Origin: Rhexocercosporidium sp. MPI-PUGE-AT-0058
Lineage: Eukaryota > Ascomycota > Leotiomycetes > Helotiales
Length of the DNA stretch: 64,000 nt
Direction: 5' to 3'
NCBI GenBank assembly: GCA_020746875.1
Contig: JAGTJL010000023.1
Location: 248,001 to 312,000 of the forward strand
Every line of letters starts with the position of its first letter. Positions within the stretch are counted from its first letter, which is position 1. A program made the translations under genes and the position numbers. A model generated the notes under the pieces. It had not been told where the DNA came from and ran no database searches. It worked only from the letters and a program-made list of their open reading frames with translations. Shown here piece after piece: positions 12,626 through 21,985 of the stretch.

Positions 12626-13097
12626 GATTCCGATATTATGCATTTTGCATGCCACGGCTCCTTTAATATTAGAATTCCCAATTCCCACTCAAAGCCACCT
12701 GATGCTATAAAGGACTGGCGAGCGCGGCGTTGAAATTGACAAGCTTAGTGTATCAAAGATACTGGGAGTAATAGGGAGTCGTTTCGCATGGATATCTTTC
12801 TTATCATCCTGCTCGACGGCCGAGACCCGAGGATTAGAACTTGCGGATGAAGGCTTACATATTTTTAGTGCTTTCCAGCTTGCGGGGTTTGCGCATATTA
12901 TTGGCACTATTTGGCCCGTGAATGACGAAGTGTCTGTGTCTGTTACGAGTTTATTTTATAAGAATCTTATCAACAAAGGCGGGCCAGGGCTCGGGAACCG
13001 CGAAGTTGCGGAAGCACTCAGGCAGTTAATCCTGGATTTGAGGAAAGGATATTTAGAGCCATGGAAGTGGGTAGCATACAATCATTCTAGTGCTTAG
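12626..13097 (+). pseudogene. CHAT-domain (caspase-like) protease relic
   Basis: The plus strand reads DIMHFACHGS in one frame (12626 on) and then, from about 12711, a second frame continuing as EIDKLSVSKILGVIGSRFAW, FLSSCSTAETRGLELADEG, FQLAGFAHIIGTIWPVND and VTSLFYKNLI, ending WKWVAYNHSSA at the stop 13095-13097. This is the C-terminal half of a CHAT domain: the HFACHG histidine (codon 12653-12655), the SSCSTA cysteine (12810-12812) and the typical 'GTIWPVND' strand. CHAT proteins are caspase-superfamily proteases; in fungi they often carry TPR repeats or accompany NLR-like proteins. A one-base frameshift near 12720-12735 and the absence of any recognisable upstream part mark it as broken. 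The start given is only the first recognisable codon. A Tc1/mariner element begins 66 bp after the stop. Confidence 0.88.
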
Positions 13098-13163
13098 GAT
13101 ATGAATCGAATTTGGCAATTCCGTTAGGCGTATTTAGCAGTTATTAGTTTAATATAACTAATA

Positions 13164-14541
13164 ACAGTACTAGGACAGAAGTTTCCGGACACGCCTTAAG
13201 CGAGGTTTTACTTTATTATTAGCAATACCTCTTGATTATGTAATTAAACAATTAATTGATATATAAATCTCATAGAAATTAGTTTACTGGAATTATAAAA
13301 AAAGAGAGAATAAAATGCGCTTTTTAGGTTTCTTTTTAAAATAATTAAAATACCTTAATATTTCGTATGCTATCCCTTAGCCTTAATATACGCCGCAATT
13401 CGACTAGGCATGCTCTAATATAAAGTATCGAAGGTCTCTTTCGGAATTATAATTTAATACTTTTTTAAGGCCTCCTCTATTACTTCGATATTATCTTCGC
13501 CTTTGCTATTTAAGTCTAAGTAGTGCTCTTCGAGTAGTTTTTTGAGTACTTATTAAATGTGTTCGATTGGATTAAGATCTGGCGAGTAAGGGGGCCAATT
13601 AATAGTTATAATACCTTATTTAATAAATTAATCTCAAACCTTATAGGCAGTATGAATCGAGGCGTTATCCTACATGAATATATAGCCCGGATTATCGAGC
13701 ATTTTAAAGTCTAGGGCAACTTGTGCCTCGAGCACTTTAAGGTAAGAATTTACCGAATACTTATGCTTTTTTAACTCGAAATCTCGATTAAGAACGTATA
13801 AATTAGACCTCTTATTATCTTAAAAGGCTCCCTAAACTATAATTAATAAATCTCTTAATAATTTATAAGTTTAAATCATCTCTCGATCCGATTTTTACTC
13901 GGGAGTCCGAAAGCACTATTCTTAATTCTTACCCCGCCCCCGCTCGACTGAGCACTTGTTACTCTATATAATCAATCTTTATTCTTCGGGCGTCTAACCT
14001 CTTCGAGCTACGCATTAAGCAAGCCTTTTAGCTGCTATTACGTCTATTAAAAACGGTCTTCTCTTAACTCTTTAATTAGTGATTCCGTGAGTATTTAAGA
14101 ATTAAAAGACTTGTCGAGAGTTAATATCCTTCCCGATATATACTTTAATAGCTCGATAGATAGCCTTCGGGTTAACACGAACAAAGCGAAGGGTATTTCG
14201 ATAATCGACATGTGTATAAGTCTTTAGCGTACCGAATCGAAGTAAATCTTTATATTTAATTGCTGCTCGATCGATATAAGTCGCGTCCTGGACCGTCGAT
14301 TTAAGGAGCTTGAAAGTAGTAGCGATAGCTCGTATACTAGAGCCCATACGTCGAGCCCCTACTAACTGAGCTCGCTAAGTAAGGGAGAGATTATGAAGAC
14401 GTCTGAGATTTCCCGAGATAGGCTGTAAAGGAGTACGTAGTTGTGATATTTTATATAGAATTAATAAGGGTGTAGGTTTAAGACGCGACGCAAAGACGCG
14501 TTATATAACCGTGCGTCCGGAAATTTATGTCGCGTGACTGT
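13164..14541 (-). mobile_element. Tc1/mariner element with terminal inverted repeats
   Basis: About 1.38 kb bounded by imperfect inverted repeats of roughly 32 bp. The left end reads ACAGT...GACAGAAGTTTCCGGAC (13164-13190) and the reverse complement of the right end reads ACAGT...GACATAAATTTCCGGAC (14541-14515). TA dinucleotides lie next to both ends, as expected for this superfamily, although the exact TA duplication is off by one base on the left. A broken transposase lies inside on the minus strand. Confidence 0.82.
13370..14430 (-). pseudogene. Tc1/mariner transposase relic
   Basis: Read on the minus strand through stops. The N-terminal part contains a helix-turn-helix-like segment (GSSIRAIATTFKLLKSTVQD, near 14345-14285). 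The catalytic part gives FM*DNASIHTA around the second acidic residue and NWPPYSPDLNPIEH around the third (near 13600-13560). The C-terminus is MPSRIAAYIKAKG, with a stop at 13370-13372. The PYSPDLNPIEH signature is diagnostic of Tc1/mariner DDE transposases. TAA/TAG codons sit where glutamine or tryptophan is usual, consistent with RIP. The element cannot encode an active protein as it stands. Confidence 0.85.
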
Positions 14542-14938
14542 AGTATTGGTTTAATGATTGATATTGAATTGACTAGCTATTGTACAGTGCTAGGTATGCT
14601 ATATATATAGGCTCTGAGAGCCTTTAAGCTGTCTGTAAGCTTAGTAATCAAGATTTCGCCACTGTAATCATAGCCTATGACAAATCAACAATTAATATAA
14701 GGGCTAAAGGGTATTAATGCACCTTTCATTCCTAAATAAGACTTATTTTAATTGACAACTAATTATGAAACTTGTTTGTCCACGTTATTATCGCTGCATT
14801 TTAATAGTTAAAATCAACTAGGGATGGAAGATTATTAAACGATTGACTATTATTATAAACATAAAAGGAAATTTTTAATTTTAATAACTCAGTTACAACT
14901 TAGTAATACGATCCTTTTGTGTTCTAATTCGGGTAGAT

Positions 14939-15900
14939 TCACTTTAAAACACTTAGTCCAGAGATAAATACAATAAGGACAGTCGTATACCTAATGTTAT
15001 TAGTTTATAAATGATTATAATTATAATAAGTGGACTTACGTTGTCCCTACGACGGCTAAGTCAAACGTCTTAGCTTTCGTGAGCAAAGAGACTAGCGTAA
15101 TAAATATACTAGTGGCAATGACTATGATTACCAACCTAGCAGTCAAGCTAATAACGGCATTATAAAAAATAACTAGAGCTAAGAGAAGAAAGATATTAAG
15201 CGAGGCCAAGACCATGTGTATTACTTAAATCGTCTACAATCGAGGGAAGACATAGACACGAGGATCTCTTAATATTCTGGCTTTGAAGAGCTACTGAATT
15301 ATTATTTTCTACTCTTAATATACACTCACGGACGAAAATGCGAGTACCATACCTTATTAAGACGTATAACACTCTTAGGAATAATTATACCTAACCAAGA
15401 AATAGCTTTATCTTTTTATTAAGCCAATATCATTAGGTCCTCTTCGCAGTTCAAGAATGCTATTTTGTTCCTAAAAATACAGACATTGCCCCTAAGCTAA
15501 TTTTGAAGACTGGACATAAGTCGAGAAGGAGCACTTTTACAGCTATTCATTTGCCGACTTCTTTTTATTAGTTAGTCTACCACATATATTAGTCATGCTA
15601 GACTGTAGCGAAGATAGAAGAGTTGCTTAACTAATCGTAAGCAGCCAAACTTGTTTGGATTTTAGAAATCACAGCCTTACGTCGACATTCCTATTTTTCC
15701 GGCTGTAAGCTAGAAATAAGGGAAATCTTTCTTCTTAGTCAATCTTATTGAGCTTATCTTCTAGAACTATTATTTTATCTTACGTAAGTAAAAGTAGCCG
15801 CGCGCGAAGGACAGAGAAGCGTTTAAAAATAGCAAATGAATTATATACTGCTATTAATACTGCCAATCGAGGATAGCCGTTATAGTAGTCTTTAACTATG
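14939..15900 (-). pseudogene. DUF6594-family membrane protein relic
   Basis: The N-terminal part on the minus strand (from about 15892) reads YYNGYPRLAVLIAVYNS, FKRFSVLRARLLLL, then a TAA, KIIVLEDKLNKID, another TAA, and EERFPLFLAYSRKNRN. The C-terminal part reads LASLNIFLLLALVIF, SLTARLVIIVIATSIFITL, LTKAKTFDLAVVGT. It continues across a 49-bp intron (15039-14991, GTAAGT to ATTAG) into YTTVLIVFISGLSVLK, with a stop at 14939-14941. The order of conserved parts (an N-terminal 'YPRLA...FRRF' helix, a 'LE..LD..D.EE' segment, then paired hydrophobic helices ending near 'ATYTTVLIVFISG') matches the fungal DUF6594 family. That identification comes from memory. Function is unknown. The stops at the two glutamine-like positions fit RIP. 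The middle, about 15240-15650, is too damaged to read. Confidence 0.75.
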
Positions 15901-16664
15901 TCTTATTAATACCCCCTTTTTATAATTAAAGTATTGTGCGGGGCACGTACTCTGAATGTAAGCATTTTCTTTAGTATTAACCTTCTTTTCGTGGATTTAG
16001 GCGCCGAATCGAGATTTATAATAATTAACTAAGAATGAGATGCATTGCCCCAGGGCACCAGTATAACTTAAACATAAAGTGGAATTTGAATTATTATTAA
16101 CACCGTGCTTAATATTAATTAGCTCATTGAGACCCGCCATAATAATTCTTTTAGAAAAGACAACAGAAAAAGCAGATAAAAGAGTAGTTGTCGCAAAGAA
16201 GTCTAAGTATTTACTTAATTACCTCCTAACTCATTAAAAAGGTGCCTTATAAGGCATCTCTTACCTTTTTAATGCCATCTTCTTATAGCCAATTAAAAAA
16301 TTAGCGTAGAGACGCACGCACCGCTTGCCTTAAACGTTCGTTAATATATATGAGAGAGCCTGGCAACAGTTGCAGCACTTTATCCGGGCCACGCCAGGCG
16401 ACACATATATGTAAGTTGCACACGCGAAGTGACGTGCCACATAAGCATTAGCTAGGGAATCCGTCTCGGGCGTTTACCTCCAGAGGATACTAATAGAATT
16501 TGGGGGCCCATTTGAGAACTGGTTTTGGTGAACTCCTGGATTTGCTCTCTGACGTGAGCAGATTTAGCCAATAACTAAAGTTTTATGCACCGGAGTTTTA
16601 ACTCTTATATATCCTATAAGGATACCTACTTTCCAGTCTTTCCTGAAGAAACTTATTCAAAAGA
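15901..16664. other. Degenerate region upstream of the small gene
   Basis: No gene seen. It lies between the N-terminal end of the DUF6594 relic and the ATG of the small gene, so its right half (about 16300-16660) should hold that gene's promoter. That half is less AT-rich than the surroundings. No clear TATA or CCAAT element decides anything. Confidence 0.4.
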
Positions 16665-17029
16665 ATGGCAAGCGAAGCGCAAGGCAATCCGTAAAAAAAT
16701 TATTTTAATAATAAGTAAAGCAGCCTCTAGCCTTATATTAAATAAATTTTAACGCTTTCCTTCACAGCACAATCGATCCATTTTTTGTCCTCACCCCGGA
16801 TGGCAAACGTGTTAGTATTAACGATTATGAGAAAGACAAGTATAAGTTCATGCCTAACGACGAGGTATATTTATATTCTTCGGGGACTCGAGAGGGACCG
16901 TATAGGATTAAGACAACAACTGATAGCAAATACACTTTATGCGATAACAATGGAAAAACTTTGAATAATAGCGAGACATATAAAGAAAGGGATTTAGTCT
17001 TATACGACTCGTTTGCGGCTAAGAGCTAA
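16665..17029 (+). CDS. Small intact two-exon protein, 95 aa, unknown function
   Basis: Exon 1 is 16665-16690 (MASEAQGN plus two bases), the intron 16691-16767 (GTAAAA to TTCACAG, 77 bp), and exon 2 16768-17029, ending FAAKS and TAA. The split codon restores a proline, and the spliced frame is fully open for 95 residues. The protein is hydrophilic, with no signal peptide or membrane helix. Segments such as PNDEVYLYSSGTREGPYRI, KYTLCDNNGKTLNNSET and ERDLVLYDSF suggest a small beta-rich fold. They resemble, from memory, short fungal SH3/tudor-like proteins with a 'GDxVYL...REGPYxI...GKYTLCDxxG' pattern; this is unproven. Base composition is much less AT-rich than the flanks, and no stop has accumulated although both neighbours are destroyed. 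It converges on the caspase relic, whose end lies about 80 bp away. No search could be run, so expression is unknown. Confidence 0.72.
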
Positions 17030-17109
17030 CGGCGTCTTAATCGTCAATAGCTAAATCATCTTACTCCGGAGATGCTTCATTATTCCCTTTTCATAGCATA
17101 ATTCCGCAG

Positions 17110-19165
17110 CCAGTACTCTATAATTAACATAACATCGTCTTACTCCGACCACCAGGTAATTTAATAAATATTCGTATAAAATAATTACGAGTCGTCCATT
17201 CACATCGCTCATCAGCCCTTGTTCCAGTCATGCCACTATTCAGCCGTTGGACAAATGTAGCCAGTTGATTAGGTTCACCTCGCCGACTAGCGACACTAAG
17301 TCGAGGCAGAATTACACCCGGGAATAAACATGACTGGCTCGTAATAAAGACCTTTACTATATCATCGGTCTAAAGTTGGCTTATGTATTAGAGGTCGGGC
17401 GAAACTATTATGTCCAGTTATAGTTTAACTAGTTTAGTTTCGGTATTTCCTTTAGGGAAAATCGGCAAGTAAGTATTTTCTCCTTTTTTAAACATTAAGT
17501 TAATGATATCCTAAAGTTAAATAAACATAAAAACGACTAAGTATAAGGTGCGATTTAACAAGTTTTCGAACTCTAAGGTAATGCTCCCTCTATATTTAAC
17601 TTCGTAAAAGCCATCTTCTCCAGGTGTATTATCACAGTATAACTTAAATAACTTATTAAAGCCCCGTTCGACATGCAGTCCTTAACTCCTTTAAAGTATT
17701 TGAACTTTGCAATGTACTTAAGTATATTTAGTAATACAATATGGTTCCCGTCCGGATTGCAGGGTATTAAGAGCAGGTTGAAAACCTACTTCAATGTGGC
17801 ATTTTGGACTTTATATACATACTCAGTATTAACATTAACTTAAAAAATGGGAGCTTACGTTTCTAATTCCTCTAATCCTCTAAAAAGAATTAAGAATAGG
17901 CGTGTTTTTGTCGCCTGTATAAGTTAATCCCTCTCTAACACTCCTAAAAGTAAACTATTTATGTCTTTCGGGGGGATAAAGACATTAGCAAGATTCCCTT
18001 CCAAGCTGATCCCCTTGTAATTTTCTCTCTGTCCTATAGATTAATAGTGACTAGCTTAGAAGTAACACAATTAACCGTGTCGACTTTCGCCTTAATAACT
18101 AGCTAATTAGCCATGACTTTAGGGTCTTTTAATGTGTCGAACGGATACAGGGCATACTCGTCAGCTTGGTAAACGCCATGGGCTAATCTAACGTTAAAAA
18201 TAAAACAGCCATTAACAAAATTTCGATATGTAAAAATAATAATAAGATTTGAACTAATAATAAAGTCTTCAAAAAAAGAAAAACCTTCTTTCCTATATAA
18301 TATAAGGGTTTATTAGGGATAGCATGCATAAAAAAATGCTCGTAAATATTAATATAGCGTCTAGTTTAAGACATAAACTTCCCGTTTCCCTAATGCCGTG
18401 AGTAAATCTATTAAGAAGTAGCTAAGAGCTCTTATTCGAACTCTAACTTGATTAAGCTCGAACGCAACTTCTTTATAGCCGTATACAGTAATAATTATAT
18501 ATTTATTTAAGTCTAAAAGTGTGGGGACTTTAATTTCTACGCTACAAGTCCTCTTCTCAGAGTTTTCAACGACTAGGCGTTTATATAAAAACCGTTCGCT
18601 AATGTCTTTGTCGTATTTAATGTATCGAATGCTTCCGTAAGCCCCATCGGTGCGCAGAACACTTTCCGAAAAACAGCAGTTAAGTACAAGTGTTATAGTC
18701 AGCTTTTCCCTTAATATACAATTAATAGCACTTCGCAGCACCGTTCCGTAGAAATACCTGGCTTCGAAGCTATAGGGGGTATGAGCGCTAGAGCGAGTGC
18801 GCCATTTGCAGGGCGATTAGTACCGTGGCCAGAATAGTGAATGTAGACACTGTTTCTTAATTTGGCTAAATTAATAATTCTTTTGAAGTTTATGGATAAG
18901 TTCTTAACCGTTAGTAATAATTCTGCCGCCTCTTTTACTTTAATATTAACATTGTCTGTTGCCTTAGTTGCTATAAGTATAGTAATGTCTATACTAAACA
19001 TACTTCTCTTGAGATACTCATTAATTACGATAACATTTTGGACTACTCCTTTTAGTGATCGGTCCTGTACTGTGTCCTGGCAGCCTTAAGTAAATTTCTC
19101 AATAATTACCCCTACTCCGACGAGTATAGCCCAATAAGACGGCTGCGGGCTTTCCTTGGCTATAT
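17110..19165 (-). pseudogene. Caspase-domain (peptidase C14) protein, full-length relic
   Basis: Reading the minus strand from about 19160 gives SYWAILVGVGV, a TAA, GCQDTVQD, then NSVYIHYSGHGTNRPANGAL with the catalytic histidine codon at 18825-18827. A one-base frameshift near 18776 in a C run is followed by EARYFYGTVLRSA and LTITLVLNCCFSESVLR, with the catalytic cysteine at 18673-18675. Downstream come LSYFLIDLLTALGKR, LAHGVYQADEYALYPFD (about 18195-18145), VIKAKVDTV and, near the end, DDIVKVFITSQS (about 17365) and RNYFIRIFIK (about 17170). This order matches large fungal metacaspase-like proteins with a C-terminal extension. The aspartate usual before the CC pair is asparagine here, a G-to-A change. 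Numerous stops, mainly in the C-terminal half, show it is dead. Boundaries are approximate. Confidence 0.85.
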
Positions 19166-19517
19166 ACGTAGTCCGTGAGATGTGTCAACGTAAGTTGAAC
19201 TTAAAAGGCTGAGGATAAGACAGTTTTCGGTATACTACTCTTATTATATAAGAAAAAGGATAACAGAATTTCTTACGCTCGCTTCTTGTAAACTCTCGGT
19301 ATTTTGTCGAAGCTGTAGGCTATAAGCAGCAGCAACAATTGTTTTATTAAGATAAGAATAACCTAAGTAGAGGATGAGGCGAGGGTAAGTAGCGCCTAGG
19401 CAAAGCGGCGAACGCTTACTAACTGCATTCGATGCGAATTCGGAAAATATCGTCTAAGATTACTAAGGTTATTTGGAACGAGGCAGGGGAGTCGCTAGAC
19501 CGTGATTACCTTTACTA

Positions 19518-19534
19518 CCCCCCCCCCCCCCCCC
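19518..19534. repeat. Poly-C tract, 17 bases
   Basis: An uninterrupted run of 17 C, in an AT-rich region without an identified gene. Confidence 0.95.
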
Positions 19535-19771
19535 TAAATAAAGGTAAATTCCCTAATTTTATAAGGGGCTAGAACAACGGTTTTAGCCAATAGGAAAGCG
19601 AAGGAATCCTTTAAAAATACTCACTCTTTAATTTATCGCTTACGTAATATAAAAAAATATTAATATTATTTAAGCCACATTTTAAGTTACTTTAAACTTA
19701 ATACTTTATAAGTCCCCTCGTTCATTAATCCCAGCTTAATATCTTCTTTATTAAAAATTAAAAAGAGATTT

Positions 19772-20080
19772 ATGTTACGATCTGAAGGATTACGCGTGTC
19801 TTGGCCTTAAGGCTCGGCAGCCTTGCTATATAGAGAAGCCAAGATAAGAGTAAAATTACAGGAACATGGGTCACGTAATGCGCTAGCCAGTTAGATCGGG
19901 CTTACGAGCTTGCGCGCTCGGCAATATCGTTTAGCCGGGCTTGCACTCGGAATCGAAGTTTTATATAAATAAAATAGTTTTTAAAGTAATAAAGCTTTGT
20001 GCTTAAATTTATATAATAGTTTAATTATTACTTATAACGTTTTAATTTTAATTAAGAATTAAATCTCTTATAACTTTACT
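19772..20080 (+). repeat. Candidate LTR of a retrotransposon
   Basis: Starts TGTTACGATCTGAAGGAT, has a CTATATAGAGAAGCC promoter-like stretch and an AATAAAATAG / GTAATAAAG polyadenylation-like region, and ends near CTCTTATAAC. This organisation is that of an LTR, and a gag-like relic follows in the same orientation. Only one copy was found in the window and the right boundary is a guess. Confidence 0.4.
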
Positions 20081-20159
20081 TTTTAACTAATACTAATTAA
20101 CGAGCTTATACGTCGCGTACTAGTCAGAACTAAGAACGTTATACTTTAAGCACCTTACT

Positions 20160-20650
20160 TAAAGTATCGTCACTCGACAGAGAAGATATATCTTAAAAAG
20201 GATTATTTATAAAAAGAAAAGAGAATAACGTCAGAGTTAAAGAAAATGCCTTAAAAGTTATCCGTAAACTAAAAGCACTAAAAGTCTAAATACCCAATAA
20301 TTATTATAAGCAACGCAGCAAACTTAAGTAATTTATCCGCTAATATAATATATACTTCGCTTTTAATAAGGACAAGTTCGACGTAAAGCTAAAGAAAGTC
20401 TTATAAATCGCTTTTTTCCTGCGAAATACAGCGACGTATTAAATTAAACTAACGTTAAGCAATTACTTAATTAATAATATTAATAGGAATTAGTTTACGA
20501 TTATAACCGAAAAAAGTAAAGTTATTTTTAAAACTATCGCCGGGTTAATTATTACAATTAAAAAAGTTTTTAAAAACCCTAATAAGAATAAGCAAGTAAA
20601 AAAACACTTACTTTAATTTAATTAAAATTGCTGGCAGTGCTTTGATTTAC
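20160..20650 (+). pseudogene. Ty3/gypsy gag relic
   Basis: Plus-strand reading through stops gives FAFNKDKFDVKLKKVL, IAFFLRNTATY, LSNYLINNI and then FKTIAGLIITIKKVFKNPNK. The order (charged segment, 'FLRG.A..W' helix, 'YL' segment, then 'F...I...F.NP') is that of the retrotransposon gag family of Ty3/gypsy elements. Glutamine and tryptophan positions are replaced by stops. No protease, reverse transcriptase or integrase follows, so only the 5' end of an element remains. Confidence 0.55.
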
Positions 20651-21199
20651 TTTTATATTATAATTATAAGCTCTATTAACGAAGCTATTAAATTAATATT
20701 TTTCTTTTTATACGTTATTAATTTAAATAAAGCTTATAAAATAAGTTTATAAATAAAAAGTATTTATTATACGTTATAAAGTTTTTTATTTTATTATACT
20801 TTTAGGCGGGATTATAAAGTTAGACCTGCTGTTTTCGGCGGGTTTAGTCGCTGTTTTATACTGGCTCGAACACCCCATAACTCATCACGTGCGTGCGCCA
20901 AGAGCTATGGCGGCTAATTGTCGTTGCGTCTAACCTTAACCTCTTCCGTTTTTTTAATCCTAGTTCTCGATTTTCTGACTTTATACTCCCCCGTTTTAGG
21001 GGGGCCTTTAATCAGTTATTATGGCAGTGCTTATCGTTTGCGTTCACATATACACCCTCTTCTTCCCCCTTCTCCTACCTCTCGACTTAGCACTTCGTAC
21101 GACGACATTCTGCTCTTGGCTCCCCCGCCATAAGACTAAATAATTCTCCCTTTACGATAGTCGCCAAGAACTATGCCACAGTCAATCTGCGGCTGCCCT

Positions 21200-21957
21200 T
21201 AACCTCGAAGCCGAATCTCGAACGCCTTAATAATTGTGTTAAACGTCGTTATCCTAAACCGAAGATTTAATCACGCCTCCCGGAATATTACTAGAATCTA
21301 ATCGACTAACATAACGAGACGACCGTTAAGCTTAATTATATTAATAATATAAAAGACAATCTTTAAGATATTATCGACAAATTCAGTAAGTAAGAGAGTA
21401 AATACTTAATTTACGACGTAAAGTACGTAATTAATCTGACTTTAAAGCCAGATTTTATACTTATTTACTTAAGGGTTTATATTAGCGCTTTATAATTCGG
21501 AACTATTTAAAAAGGACCTTAATAGCATTTATTATTTATATTTATAAAGTAAGTCGAGTAAAGAAAAGGAGTACGATTCACTAGTATTATTTACAGCTTA
21601 AGATACTCTTTAATTAAAAGAATAGCCGCTATATAAATATTAATAATATAAAAGAGGTTCTCGCGGTAAAAAGTCTTTATTATCTTAATATTATCTTAAT
21701 ATAAAATGCTAACGTTTATTTAATATATTTACGATAAATTAATAACGGATTACGATCTCGATATTACGGTTAAGAAGAAGCTTATCCTTAGTATTAACGA
21801 CCTCTTACTCTTACTTAACTATTATTAGGCACGCGACACTTTTACTTTTCTTACGGAGCGATATCGCGTATAATTCGTACTAATCTTACTTTTCCTCTTC
21901 GCTACGGGGTGCCGACCCGCAGAGTTTATTAACGCGCAGAAAAAAAAGAAGCGGCGG
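21200..21957 (+). pseudogene. DUF3435 tyrosine-recombinase relic (captain-like)
   Basis: The clear part is 21730-21957: LITDYDLDITVKKKLILSI, then NDLLLLLNYY*ARDTFTFLT, ERYRV*FVLILLFLFA and TGCRPAEFINAQKKKKRR. Stops replace a tryptophan (TAG) and a glutamine (TAA), as RIP would cause. This matches the central part of DUF3435 (PF11917) proteins, in which the arginine of the TGxRP motif (codon 21913-21915) belongs to the tyrosine-recombinase active site. DUF3435 includes the captains of giant Starship transposons as well as smaller elements. Between 21200 and 21730 the same family is only faintly legible. The C-terminal catalytic part is missing: the sequence turns into normal DNA at about 21960-21985. 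Confidence 0.72.
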
Positions 21958-21985
21958 TAGCTTAGCTTAAAGATAATAAAATCAG

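Larger units (their letters stand above)
9480..21985. repeat. AT-rich RIP-like block 2 containing gene and transposon relics
   Basis: A 12.5-kb block of AT-rich sequence in which most former genes are broken by C-to-T-type stops. Listed separately: repeats, the CHAT relic, the Tc1/mariner element, the DUF6594 relic, the small intact gene, the caspase relic, the LTR/gag relic and the DUF3435 relic. The stretches 9480-11970, 15901-16664 and 19166-19771 hold nothing I can identify. Composition is patchy: the CHAT relic and the small gene are visibly less AT-rich than their surroundings. Confidence 0.8.

Noticed and set aside
12689..12907. Open frame of 72 codons on the minus strand
   Set aside because: It is antisense to the CHAT relic, which explains the sequence on the plus strand.
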